Counted from the first letter of the stretch, positions 55,084-63,827 are shown. The stretch: DNA of 64,000 nucleotides from Spongiibacteraceae bacterium UBA5047 (GCA_002415025.1 DIBR01000002.1:109954-173953); one strand, 5' to 3'. Notes: generated by a model from the sequence alone, not told the origin. Translations and numbers: made by a program.

Positions 55084-57060
55084 GTGATCAAAAAGCGATT
55101 GCTGCGTATGGAGCGCAGCCAAAAACGCGCGGTGCAGATACTCAGCGATTTCATTCTAATATGCTGTTCGCTGACCATCGCGATCTGGGTGCAGGGTGGT
55201 AGCGGCTCACAATGGGCCGGCTATCAGTGGCTGTACATTGCCACTCCGCTGATTTCCATCCCGGTATTTGTCCGGGTGGGGATGTATCGTGCGGTGATGC
55301 GCTATTTCGGCAATCAGGCTTTGTTGACAATTGTCAAAGCTGTGTCAATTAGTGCGGCGATAGTCTGGTTGCTGGGGAACCCCTTTCAAACACGCTGGCA
55401 ACCAGTAGCGGTGCAGTTGATCCTGTTGATCTGGATGTTGAACATTGTGTTCATCGGTGGCTTGCGCCTGATGATGCGGCACTACTTCATGGGTGACTGG
55501 TATTTTGGTGGCGAGAAAGGAACGCTGATTGGTCACTACCCCGGTACTCGACGGCCGGTGGCGATTTACGGAGCGGGAGCTGCGGGCAATCAGTTGTTGA
55601 ACGCCTTGCGCATGGGGCGCGATATGAAGCCGGTGGCCTTTATCGACGATGACCCGGGGATAATTGGCCGGGTCATTGGCGGTCTCACCGTGTATTCGTC
55701 AAAGGATATCGACCGGCTGGTGTCGGAAACCGGGGCGGCGCAGGTTTTATTGGCAATCCCCTCTGCATCGCGTTCACGTCGGCGAGAGATTCTGGAGTCC
55801 CTGGAGGCGTTCTCGGTTCACGTGCGTACTGTTCCGGGCTTTATGGACTTGGCAAACGGTCGGGTCAAGGTTAGTGATATCCAGGAGGTGGATGTGGCGG
55901 ACCTGCTCGGCCGTGATGCGGTGCCCGCCGATGAAAGCTTGTTGAGTCGTTGCATCGAGGGTCGCGCGGTCATGGTAACCGGTGCCGGCGGCTCTATTGG
56001 CAGTGAGTTGTGCCGACAGATTCTGGTGCTGACGCCCAAAACACTGGTTTTATTCGAACACTCCGAGTACAACCTTTATGCCATTTTTGAAGAGCTGCGC
56101 GAGCTGGCAGAACGACATTCGCTAAACGTAAATATCGTACCGGTGCTGGGGTCGATTCGGCAGTACAATCGGCTCAATATTGCCTTGGCCCGGTGGCGGG
56201 TGAACACTGTGTATCACGCTGCGGCTTACAAGCACGTACCTTTGGTTGAGCAAAATATTTCCGAGGGAATTTTAAATAACGTGGTGGGTACGCTGAACCT
56301 GGCACGCTCGGCGATTGCCAACGGAGTATCCGATTTTGTTTTAGTTTCCACCGACAAAGCGGTGCGCCCGACCAATGTGATGGGTGCGACCAAGCGTTTG
56401 GCCGAGATGATATTGCAGGCCTTGAGCAAAGAGTCATCCTTGCAGAGCCCGGATAAACCCGGCGCCAGCCAAATAAACCGGACGCGTTTTACCATGGTCA
56501 GGTTCGGCAATGTGCTTGGTTCCTCGGGTTCTGTTATTCCTCGGTTTCGTGAACAGATTCTTCGGGGCGGGCCGATCACCGTTACGCACCCCAAGATCAC
56601 GCGTTATTTTATGACCATTCCGGAGGCTGCGCAGCTCGTTATACAAGCAGGCTCCATGGGGCATGGCGGAGACGTATTTCTGCTCGACATGGGTGAGCCG
56701 GTGCGAATTCTGGAGTTAGCTAAAAAAATGGTTCACCTGTCCGGTGTAACCGTAAGAGATGAAGATAGCCCTGCGGGCGATATTGGCATCGAGTTTAGTG
56801 GTTTGCGCCCGGGAGAAAAACTGTACGAGGAGCTGCTGATTGGCGTAGGTTCGGAAGCAACCGATCATCCGATGATTATGCGCGCAAATGAAGAGTTTTT
56901 ACCGTGGGCTGAGCTTAACCCGGTAATCGAGCGGTTGCTGGCATACGTCGGTGACGATGACTACGCTGAAGTGCGCAAATTATTGCGTGATACGGTGCAG
57001 GGATACGTGCCGGAAAAGGAAATTGTAGACCTGGTGTACACTCAGAAATCCGTTAGCTAA
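55084..57060 (+). CDS. wbpM: Membrane UDP-GlcNAc 4,6-dehydratase, WbpM/PglF-like
   Basis: This 658-residue protein has four N-terminal transmembrane segments (about 15-140), a first Rossmann domain (VAIYGAGAAGNQLLNALRMG) and a second SDR domain with VTGAGGSIGSELC, YHAAAYKHVPLVEQN and LVSTDKAVRPTNVMGATKRL. The Met in place of the catalytic Tyr (VMGATK) is the WbpM feature. It makes UDP-4-keto-6-deoxy-GlcNAc, the first step to bacillosamine- or FucNAc-type sugars. The start is GTG with GGGGAAAC upstream. It closes the locus and probably feeds the aminotransferase at 52977. Confidence 0.93.
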   Translation: MIKKRLLRMERSQKRAVQILSDFILICCSLTIAIWVQGGSGSQWAGYQWLYIATPLISIPVFVRVGMYRAVMRYFGNQALLTIVKAVSISAAIVWLLGNPFQTRWQPVAVQLILLIWMLNIVFIGGLRLMMRHYFMGDWYFGGEKGTLIGHYPGTRRPVAIYGAGAAGNQLLNALRMGRDMKPVAFIDDDPGIIGRVIGGLTVYSSKDIDRLVSETGAAQVLLAIPSASRSRRREILESLEAFSVHVRTVPGFMDLANGRVKVSDIQEVDVADLLGRDAVPADESLLSRCIEGRAVMVTGAGGSIGSELCRQILVLTPKTLVLFEHSEYNLYAIFEELRELAERHSLNVNIVPVLGSIRQYNRLNIALARWRVNTVYHAAAYKHVPLVEQNISEGILNNVVGTLNLARSAIANGVSDFVLVSTDKAVRPTNVMGATKRLAEMILQALSKESSLQSPDKPGASQINRTRFTMVRFGNVLGSSGSVIPRFREQILRGGPITVTHPKITRYFMTIPEAAQLVIQAGSMGHGGDVFLLDMGEPVRILELAKKMVHLSGVTVRDEDSPAGDIGIEFSGLRPGEKLYEELLIGVGSEATDHPMIMRANEEFLPWAELNPVIERLLAYVGDDDYAEVRKLLRDTVQGYVPEKEIVDLVYTQKSVS

Positions 57061-57102
57061 CTAAGACGGCTCGGATGAATTTTGAACGGCAAGGCCAGCG
57101 TT

Positions 57103-58353
57103 CTAAGACAGCGAAGTGTGGTTTGTTCCTTTCGTCGCTTTTCGAATCAATGCCCCTGCAAAGCCATAAAAATTTCTGACAATGCCGAAGGCTATTCCGG
57201 CCAGAGGCAGGCGGGTGAGTACCGCGGCTTGCCAGGCGCCGTGCGATGGGTGCCAGCCCATTTTCATTGTGTTGCCAATTTGAAAGAGCCTGTCTTGCCA
57301 GCGGTCGTAGACTACGGCTCTGGAAGCGCTGTGAAGTAGCCTTACCGCTACGAGCGCCGGAATATACTGGTGCCATCGTGTAGCGGTAAAGTACCGCCGG
57401 CGTGCTTCGCTTGCGCTGAGTACAAGTTGCCCGCTTATGCGATGTGATGAAAAATTTTGTCGAGGCAGGTTCCACTCGCGCGCCAGTACGTATAGGCATA
57501 CCTGTTCAGCACGGCTGAGCAAAATATTCCCTGAGTTGCTCCACGGATTGTACTCTTCACGAGCACTAACAAGCTGAAGAACATCATAGCCCCATTTCCA
57601 GCGGTTTACATTTGACCGCAGGGCATGTTGAACGACGGAGTGGCGAAGTTCGTCGGGGCCGAGTACCGAACAGTCTAGCCCCTGAAAACGGAAATTTTCC
57701 AGTTGGTTAATATTCTTTAGTCGCGGCAATGAAGTCTCGGGAGCAGGCTCGTTGCGGAAGTGAATTTCTACCACCGGGTTTTCTGGTCGGAGGAAGCTAA
57801 CGTCCTTGTGTAGCATCAAAACATATTTCAACGTGCGTGAGTCGCTATAGAGGTCAAGCTCAGGTTGATAGTTCAGTTCCAGCATAACCCGGTAAGTTCG
57901 TTCAAAGTCATCCGGGTCAATCAGAATATCAATATCGCTTGAGCTGCGGGCGCCGATGTCGCCGTAGAGCTGAGCCGAAAGTACACTGCCTTTCAGTGGA
58001 ACGGCTGTTATGCCGGCTTGCTGCAATGAATCCAGTATGGCCTTGGTCAACGCGAACTGTTGAAGAGACTCGTTAAACAGTTGAAAGTGCAGGGTGTCGA
58101 GTACTGCGCGAAAGCGCGGTGAGAGTTGTTTAAGCGCTTCACTGTGGTATTTCTTGAGTATGCCTGCAACGCCGTGCCACTTGAGTGCGGCTTCCCATCC
58201 TGTTAGGTCGGATTGCGCTTCCAGTTGCGGAAGGTCTCTAGCGCGTTCGGGGAGCCACCTTGATGCCAGTACAGCCGCGAGCAGCACTTCACCATGCTTG
58301 AAAGAATCTTCAATCGACGAGCTCTTCAAAAATGTTCGTAGATATTTCCCCAA
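57103..58353 (-). CDS. Uncharacterised nucleotidyltransferase family protein (PadeN-like)
   Basis: This 416-residue protein has a minimal nucleotidyltransferase core: VPLKGSVLSAQLYGDIGARS followed by SSDIDILID, giving the GS and D-x-D metal residues. This is the 'uncharacterised nucleotidyltransferase' family often found in lasso-peptide clusters of the paeninodin type, where its role is unclear. The start is TTG, preceded by AAAGG and AGGAG; no nearby in-frame ATG exists. It is convergent with wbpM and divergent from the asparagine-synthase-like gene, so it could belong to either locus; I favour the peptide locus. Confidence 0.78.
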   Translation of the reverse strand: MGKYLRTFLKSSSIEDSFKHGEVLLAAVLASRWLPERARDLPQLEAQSDLTGWEAALKWHGVAGILKKYHSEALKQLSPRFRAVLDTLHFQLFNESLQQFALTKAILDSLQQAGITAVPLKGSVLSAQLYGDIGARSSSDIDILIDPDDFERTYRVMLELNYQPELDLYSDSRTLKYVLMLHKDVSFLRPENPVVEIHFRNEPAPETSLPRLKNINQLENFRFQGLDCSVLGPDELRHSVVQHALRSNVNRWKWGYDVLQLVSAREEYNPWSNSGNILLSRAEQVCLYVLAREWNLPRQNFSSHRISGQLVLSASEARRRYFTATRWHQYIPALVAVRLLHSASRAVVYDRWQDRLFQIGNTMKMGWHPSHGAWQAAVLTRLPLAGIAFGIVRNFYGFAGALIRKATKGTNHTSLS

Positions 58354-58557
58354 ACTACCTTTGCTCCTCTACAGCCCGGATCAACAACTTGTTGTCAGCC
58401 AGTTTTAGTGAGAATCCCTTCGATCACATTGCAAACCACGTTATCATTGAAAGCATGATAGATGCTTGTTCGAATCAGTGCAGAAAAAAGTGAGCTTTTT
58501 TGTTCGCGCTCGGTGTTGCTGATTGTTCTCGCGTAGAACACCTTTCCTGGGAAGCTT
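58354..58557. promoter_or_regulatory. Divergent regulatory region with inverted repeats
   Basis: This 204-base gap separates two divergent genes and must hold promoters for both. It contains three short inverted repeats: ACAACTTGTTGT near 58383-58394, AAGCAT-5-ATGCTT at 58451-58467 and AAAAAAG-4-CTTTTTT at 58484-58501. The second is spaced like a dimeric repressor site. No strong -35/-10 pair is clear and no gene is seen. Confidence 0.4.
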
Positions 58558-60420
58558 ATGGACTACTTATTTGGTTGCGCGGCAGATGACGGAGCGAAGC
58601 TGGTCGAACGCATGGAGTCAATGGAAGCCGCAACCCGAACGTTGGGCTACGGCCCCGCCGTCAAGTTTAGCGGGAAGGGCGTTGCATTTGCAGTGGCTGC
58701 AAGTCGCGGTCGTCCGGCGCCAGAGCATCGCCTGGCAAAAGTAGGCAACTGGGTTGTCGCTTTTTCCGGCTTTCTCTACAACGAAAGGGAGTTGGCTGCC
58801 CGGTTGCACCTTGAGGTGGGCGCCGATGACGCTGCCATTGTGGCGCACGGGCTGGCCGAGCGCGGTCCGGAGTTTGCCCGGGATATGAATGGCGACTGGA
58901 CCTGCGTGGTATTTAACAAGGCTGATGGCTCACTGCACCTGCTGCGCGACCAAACGGGGAGCTCGTCACTTTTATACCGCCATAACGAGGGCAGCTTGAC
59001 CTTTGGTACGACGGTCCACGCGTTCGTTGCGACGGATCGACTGTCGGTTTCGGGGCAGTTTCTTATTGCGTCTCAGTACCCTCGGGGAATGCCATACGAC
59101 CTGACGGTTTACGCCGGTGTGAAAATGCTGCGTGCAGCCCATCGCCTTGATTGGAGCGGAGCCGGCCTAAGCCTTCACCACTATTGGCAGCCCGCCATTG
59201 CAGCCATTCGCTATGACCGACTGGAGGACTACGATGCCCATTTTTGCGAGCTTTACGCAAAGGTTGTTGAGGACCGCGTTCGGCGTGTGTCTGGCGGTGT
59301 TGGGCTGACCTTGAGTGGGGGCTTTGATTCCGGGTCGGTTGGAGTCTGGGCTGGTGATGCGATGGCCAGACATCATCCCGGCGAGGCACTGCAAACCTAT
59401 TCGTACGTCCCCTATGATGTCGAGCCGGGTTCCGTGCTGGATGAAAGGCCCGCCATCAACGCGGCACTGGCAGCCTGCGGCAAGGCGCGGGGCACCATCA
59501 TTGACGGACATGAGATCTCGCTCGTGCAGTCTATACGCGCTATGTATGAGCGCCAGATCGAGCCCCACTATGCAGCAATTTCACAGCTATATTTGTATCG
59601 GGCGACAGCGGCTGCCCAGGCAGACGGCGTATCGCTGCTCTTGACCGGTCAGATGGGGAACGCAACGGTTTCCAGGGCCGTGGCTATCGAACTGGCTCTG
59701 GAGGGTCGCGGTCAGCCCCGGCCTTCGTCCTGGTCGGAATGGCGTCAGCGCTCGCTGCATGGTATTGCGGTGTCCTTTTTGCCAAAACGTGTCCGCGCGG
59801 CTTTGTATCGAAGGCGTCTCCCGCGCCCCCGCTTTGAGCCGAGCTTAATGTTGCACCCGGACTTTCAGGGCAGCACAGAACGCTTGATGCATTGGACCGG
59901 AACCGATATGGCCGGCTTGGAGCAGCATTTTAAGCAGCACGGCAGTGACAGCAATGCGCGTATGCATTTGGGCAACGGCCGCTTGATGCGATTTTGGGCC
60001 GGCATGAGTGCAAGCTGTGAGATGTACACCTCCGATCCGACCATAGATCCTAGGCTGGTGGAGTTTTGTCTGAATATTCCGCTGGAGGTGTTTGGCGTCA
60101 ACCCAAATGCTGACCGGCAATTAATACGGCGCGCGATGGCGCACCGGATGCCCCGCGAGGTGCTGGAGCGAAAGCGGGTGAATCAGGGTAGCGATATTAG
60201 TCGCCGAATACAGCGTGAAGCCGACGAGTTGGCCGCTATGGTGGCAGAGCTTGCGGCGGATCCACTGGTGCGAGAGTGGTGGGATATGGACAGGGTTGCG
60301 GCGGTTTTGCGCGGCAACATCAACGACAAGCAGGGCGCTGCGCTGCAGATAGCGCAAAGCCGGGCGCTTGTGGCTTTGCGGGCGGCATACTGGATGCATA
60401 GGGTTGGATCAGTCGCCTGA
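58558..60420 (+). CDS. Asparagine-synthase-like lasso peptide cyclase candidate
   Basis: This 620-residue protein has an N-terminal class II amidotransferase-like domain and a C-terminal asparagine synthase domain. The PP-loop LSGGFDSGSV lies at about 252-261. Residue 2 is Asp rather than the nucleophilic Cys, so glutamine hydrolysis is unlikely; loss of that Cys is typical of McjC-like enzymes, which adenylate a side-chain carboxylate and close a macrolactam. The segment RDQTGSSSLLYRHNEGSLTF is like other members. It overlaps the kinase gene by one base. Other ATP-dependent ligation roles remain possible. Confidence 0.83.
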   Translation: MDYLFGCAADDGAKLVERMESMEAATRTLGYGPAVKFSGKGVAFAVAASRGRPAPEHRLAKVGNWVVAFSGFLYNERELAARLHLEVGADDAAIVAHGLAERGPEFARDMNGDWTCVVFNKADGSLHLLRDQTGSSSLLYRHNEGSLTFGTTVHAFVATDRLSVSGQFLIASQYPRGMPYDLTVYAGVKMLRAAHRLDWSGAGLSLHHYWQPAIAAIRYDRLEDYDAHFCELYAKVVEDRVRRVSGGVGLTLSGGFDSGSVGVWAGDAMARHHPGEALQTYSYVPYDVEPGSVLDERPAINAALAACGKARGTIIDGHEISLVQSIRAMYERQIEPHYAAISQLYLYRATAAAQADGVSLLLTGQMGNATVSRAVAIELALEGRGQPRPSSWSEWRQRSLHGIAVSFLPKRVRAALYRRRLPRPRFEPSLMLHPDFQGSTERLMHWTGTDMAGLEQHFKQHGSDSNARMHLGNGRLMRFWAGMSASCEMYTSDPTIDPRLVEFCLNIPLEVFGVNPNADRQLIRRAMAHRMPREVLERKRVNQGSDISRRIQREADELAAMVAELAADPLVREWWDMDRVAAVLRGNINDKQGAALQIAQSRALVALRAAYWMHRVGSVA

Positions 60421-61319
60421 TGGGTAATTCGGGCCGCCACGTTTACGGCATGTTCGGCTTAACAGTCGCGGCGCCCTGTGTATTGCCAGGCTTTGATCGG
60501 GTTGCCGGCGAGGGGCGTGCCGATATAGAGATTAGTCTCGGGCGTGTTGACCAGCCCGATGCGGCAACAATGACCCAGTTGGGGCCCGGACTTTGGGCTG
60601 ACGAGCACAGCTACCGTATTGATATTGCCAAACTGATGCGTTTGCGGGTAAGCGAAGGCCGAACAATTGTCGTGGAACCGATGCCTGCCTGCGACCTGGC
60701 GGCATTGCCGCTCTTTCTACTGGGTTCGGCGGTGCCGGCGGCGTTAATCCAGCGGGGCTTCACCTTATTGCGCGGTACGGCGATAGGCTGGCGAGGTCGA
60801 CCGATTGCTATCGTCGGGCGGGGCAGTGTGGGGAAGTCAGCCCTGGCGGTCGCCATGCTGCGCAGGGGAGCAACGTTCTGGGCCGACGATTATCTGGCGC
60901 TGGGGCCGAATGACTTGCTTTACCCCGGCGCTTTCCGTCTAACGCTTTGGGCCGATATGATGCGGCCGCTCAATTTTCAGCGCGCCGAACCGCTGCGCCC
61001 CGGATTGCCTCGCTACGGTGTACAGCCACCGGGTGTTCGCGAAAATGAGCCTCAACCCATAGAGCATTTTGTTCACCTTTCATTGACAGCAGATGCTCAG
61101 GCGTACGGCGAATTGTTAACCGGAGTAGACCGGTTTCATGTGCTCGAACAAAGCGCCTTCTTGCCGCAAATGTTGGCGGTCGCGCGCCGTCGGCAAGCCT
61201 TTTTTCAGCGCTGCGCAACAGTAAGTCGTGGTTCAAAAGTGAGCAGCCTTGCCAGGCAGCGCTCGGGCGGTGATCTTGCAGTACTGGCCGATGCGGTCGA
61301 GGCATTGGTGCAGCCATGA
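60420..61319 (+). CDS. HprK-like peptide kinase candidate
   Basis: This 299-residue protein resembles the C-terminal kinase domain of HPr kinase: IAIVGRGSVGKSALAVAML with P-loop at residues 133-140, followed by ATFWADDYLAL, where the Asp pair fits the HprK catalytic acid. In paeninodin-type lasso pathways an HprK homologue phosphorylates the C-terminal Ser of the precursor. The candidate precursor here ends in Ser, which fits. It overlaps the cyclase by one base and the sulfotransferase by four, indicating a tight operon. Confidence 0.8.
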   Translation: MGNSGRHVYGMFGLTVAAPCVLPGFDRVAGEGRADIEISLGRVDQPDAATMTQLGPGLWADEHSYRIDIAKLMRLRVSEGRTIVVEPMPACDLAALPLFLLGSAVPAALIQRGFTLLRGTAIGWRGRPIAIVGRGSVGKSALAVAMLRRGATFWADDYLALGPNDLLYPGAFRLTLWADMMRPLNFQRAEPLRPGLPRYGVQPPGVRENEPQPIEHFVHLSLTADAQAYGELLTGVDRFHVLEQSAFLPQMLAVARRRQAFFQRCATVSRGSKVSSLARQRSGGDLAVLADAVEALVQP

Positions 61320-62191
61320 CAGACACGTCGCGGCGAGCCGGGGGCTACTATTGGTTGGCGTCCTACCCTAAATCGGGGAATACCTGGGCTCGCCTTATTA
61401 TTGAAAATTTGCTTGCGGGTGATGCCGGACCGGCGGATATCAACAATCTGGCGGCGGCAGATAGTGCGACCGGTTGGTATTGGGGTGAGCGCTCGTTGGG
61501 CTTTTCAATGGCGAATCTGACGCAAAGCGAACGGTTGTCACTTAGGCCTGAACTCCATAGCTGGGCGGGCAAGCGGCCCGGAACTCACTACTACAAAACC
61601 CATGAGGGCAACTTTGCTACCCCGGCTGGTGAGCCTTTATTCGACCCTCAAGCCGCGTTGGGCGTTGTCTATCTTGTGCGAAACCCGCTAGACGTTGCGG
61701 CATCCTATAGCCATCACCGGGGGCGCGATATTGACGATACCATTGCCAAAATGGCCGACCCCGCTGCGGAACTGGCAAATTCGGGCAGCGGGCAATCGCC
61801 ACAACCTCGTCAGTGGATGGGGTCCTGGTCTCACAATGTCGGCAGCTGGCTTGATGCGGCCGGTTGGAATCGCCTGGTGCTGCGCTTTGAAGACCTGCAG
61901 GCCCAGCCCTTTCAAGAAGCGGGGCGACTGTCGGCCTTTCTAAAGCTGAGTACGGGAACGGAAAATTTGCGCCGTGCGGTCGAACACAGCCGGTTCGAGG
62001 TTCTTGCCGCGCAGGAGCAAGCGCGGGGTTTTGATGAAAAACCCAGCAAAGCGGAAAATTTTTTCCGTAAGGGGGAGTCAGGGGGTTGGAGGTCTGAGTT
62101 GAGTGAGGCGCAAATAGAGCGAATTGTATCTGATCACGGCCCAGTAATGAGGCGTCTCGGCTATCTCGATGCTGGTGGTGCGCCGGTTTGA
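61316..62191 (+). CDS. Sulfotransferase domain protein in peptide locus
   Basis: This 291-residue protein has the PAPS loop YPKSGNTWARL (about 17-27) and the 3'-phosphate segment VVYLVRNPLDVAASYSHHRG, then FFRKGESGGWRSELSEAQIE with the RKG PAPS contact. It belongs to the Sulfotransfer_1 family. Its four-base overlap with the HprK-like gene suggests that it acts in the same pathway, perhaps on the precursor peptide. The last 31 bases overlap the end of the converging hydroxylase gene. Confidence 0.87.
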   Translation: MTDTSRRAGGYYWLASYPKSGNTWARLIIENLLAGDAGPADINNLAAADSATGWYWGERSLGFSMANLTQSERLSLRPELHSWAGKRPGTHYYKTHEGNFATPAGEPLFDPQAALGVVYLVRNPLDVAASYSHHRGRDIDDTIAKMADPAAELANSGSGQSPQPRQWMGSWSHNVGSWLDAAGWNRLVLRFEDLQAQPFQEAGRLSAFLKLSTGTENLRRAVEHSRFEVLAAQEQARGFDEKPSKAENFFRKGESGGWRSELSEAQIERIVSDHGPVMRRLGYLDAGGAPV

Positions 62192-62874
62192 GAGTCAAGC
62201 CAGGGCTGGATGTCGGCGTTGAGGCATTCAAAAATCAAATGCACGCGATCCGTCTTCCCGCTATTGGCGGCGCCATGGTAGTCGCCATTATTGACCTCAT
62301 AGGCATTGCCCGGCGCAAAATGCCAGCGTTGCTCGCCAACCATAAACCAGCAATCAGGGTTGGTGGTCAGCGGCACATGGATTTTATGGGCCTGATGCTT
62401 CGACGGATCGCCATCGACATGAGGGGGAATCAGGGCGCCGGGGCGCAGTCTGGCCAACATAACGCGCGGAAAAAATGGATTCGCATAACCCAGAGGCGCC
62501 ACAATGTCCTGCATAAGCGGAGTCAGGTCATCTTGCCAGGCGGGCCAGCGCGACAGATTCCGGTAGTGCGCACCAGAAGTGGATTTTGCCGAAAAACGAA
62601 AAATCATATGATTAACGCGAGCGAGCGATGCTTTGGATTTATTGCCATTGGCAGTAAAGTCTTCTGGCCAGTCCCACAGGGCCTCGTCGGCGGTGGACAC
62701 CCGTTCGGTCAGGCGCGCCAATCGCTCAGGGCATGGGGGGGCTAGCTCACGCATAGTGGCCGTTTTGCCCTCCACGACTTCCATCGTGCTGGAAGCATAA
62801 TAAGGCCTCTCGTCCTGATGCTGGGCGCGGGCAGAGGGTGTTATTTGAGGGTGCGTTTTGAGCATGGAGTACAT
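62161..62874 (-). CDS. Aspartyl/asparaginyl beta-hydroxylase family protein
   Basis: This 237-residue 2-oxoglutarate/Fe(II) enzyme has the motif PHVDGD with His152, the second metal ligand His200 in DYHGAANSG, and Arg210 for 2-oxoglutarate. KIHVPLTTNPDCWFMVGEQR and WHFAPGNAYEVNN are typical of the family. It is the only minus-strand gene between plus-strand peptide genes. Hydroxylation of a ring-forming Asp is known for the lasso peptide canucin; the candidate precursor has one core Asp. ATG 62874 is used; another ATG lies three codons inside. Confidence 0.85.
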   Translation of the reverse strand: MYSMLKTHPQITPSARAQHQDERPYYASSTMEVVEGKTATMRELAPPCPERLARLTERVSTADEALWDWPEDFTANGNKSKASLARVNHMIFRFSAKSTSGAHYRNLSRWPAWQDDLTPLMQDIVAPLGYANPFFPRVMLARLRPGALIPPHVDGDPSKHQAHKIHVPLTTNPDCWFMVGEQRWHFAPGNAYEVNNGDYHGAANSGKTDRVHLIFECLNADIQPWLDSQTGAPPASR

Positions 62875-62924
62875 TGTAGGCGTTGTTACGCGTTTATGCA
62901 GCCGGGAAGAGGGGCAATAAAGCG

Positions 62925-63548
62925 ATGATTGTATCGCACAGGCACCGTTTTATCTTTATTGCCATACCACGTACCGGCAGCCACTCGCTGCGGGCGGCGC
63001 TGGTGCCGCATCTGGCCGAAGGTGACTGGCAGCAGTGCGGGCGGCCAGAGGTGCATGTTTCGCCGCTGCCGGCATTGGCAGAGATCGGTCACGGCCATGT
63101 TACCGCATCCCAGGCCCGTGCTGCCCTGGGCGAGGCGATATGGGAATCCTATTTTACCTTCGCCTTTGTGCGAGACCCGGCAGACCGTTTTATTTCCTCC
63201 TGCGCACTGAAAGTGAAAAACCGTGAAGCCTTCCTGGTTGACCCCAAGCCGGCTATCGCCGAGATGATATTTCGTCAGGGAGCTATGGCCTCGCCCTGGT
63301 TCTGGCCGCAGGCAGACTATATCTGCGATGAGAGCGGGCTCGTGAGCGTTGACTTTGTCGGGCGTTTCGAACATTTGCAGGCCGATTTCCAGCGAGTATG
63401 TGAAAAGCTGGGGCTGCCGCCCAGTGAGCTGGGCAGGGAAATGGCTCGCCCCAGGCCGCAGCAGTTGCTGGCCCGGGACCGCGATATCCGGCGCTGGGCG
63501 GGGGCGTTATACGCGCGTGATATCAATCTGTCAGACCATGGCCGGTAG
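62925..63548 (+). CDS. Sulfotransferase family 2-like protein
   Basis: This 207-residue protein has FIFIAIPRTGSHSLRAAL near the N-terminus, a PAPS loop variant (PRTGSHS) seen in the Sulfotransfer_2 group, and FTFAFVRDPADRFISSCAL as the 3'-phosphate segment. It differs clearly from the two PKSGNTW sulfotransferases in the window. ATG 62925 gives the motif at residues 15-20; a longer frame from 62883 is less likely. It is divergent from the hydroxylase across 50 bases and lies 129 bases before the precursor gene. Confidence 0.82.
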   Translation: MIVSHRHRFIFIAIPRTGSHSLRAALVPHLAEGDWQQCGRPEVHVSPLPALAEIGHGHVTASQARAALGEAIWESYFTFAFVRDPADRFISSCALKVKNREAFLVDPKPAIAEMIFRQGAMASPWFWPQADYICDESGLVSVDFVGRFEHLQADFQRVCEKLGLPPSELGREMARPRPQQLLARDRDIRRWAGALYARDINLSDHGR

Positions 63549-63677
63549 GCGCCGGCGTTTATACCCTAAGTGATTGCTAACAGGGGCCTTTTGGGGAAGG
63601 CTTGTTGCCAAATTCTCGGTTTATGCTAAGCTTGGCCGTTCGTAGGCGTAAATTCTTTTGGGTAAGGGCCATTTGTC

Positions 63678-63827
63678 ATGGAAAATCAAAATAACACAGA
63701 AAGTAAGAGCGCGGTTGGCCGCCTGCCCGAATGGGAAAAACCAGCCGTTAAAGACGAGTACAGCATTACTGAATTGACCAAGTTTGGCCTGCCGGGGCCA
63801 GGCGATGGTCCTGGCCCCTACAGCTAG
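63678..63827 (+). CDS. Candidate lasso-type precursor peptide
   Basis: This 49-residue frame is too short for routine gene calls. The leader contains Trp19-x-x-Pro22-x-Val24, resembling the YxxPxL recognition motif of lasso leaders, and ends Glu32-Leu-Thr34-Lys35. Thr34 is the expected -2 residue if the core starts at Phe36. The core would be FGLPGPGDGPGPYS with Asp at position 8; if cleavage is before Gly37 the Asp is position 7. Both fit known 7-8-residue macrolactam rings. The C-terminal Tyr48-Ser49 offers sites for sulfation and phosphorylation. The ribosome site is weak (AAGGGCC). Upstream, TTGCCA and TAAGCT with 16 bases between are a weak promoter candidate. Confidence 0.75.
   Translation: MENQNNTESKSAVGRLPEWEKPAVKDEYSITELTKFGLPGPGDGPGPYS

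Noticed and set aside
58558..60420. Reading as a normal asparagine synthetase AsnB
   Set aside because: The catalytic Cys2 is absent and the neighbours are an HprK-like kinase and a short precursor, which fit a peptide cyclase better.
62161..62191. 31-base overlap of converging genes as a sign of a wrong gene call
   Set aside because: Both proteins have complete family motifs, so a short tail-to-tail overlap is more likely than a false frame.
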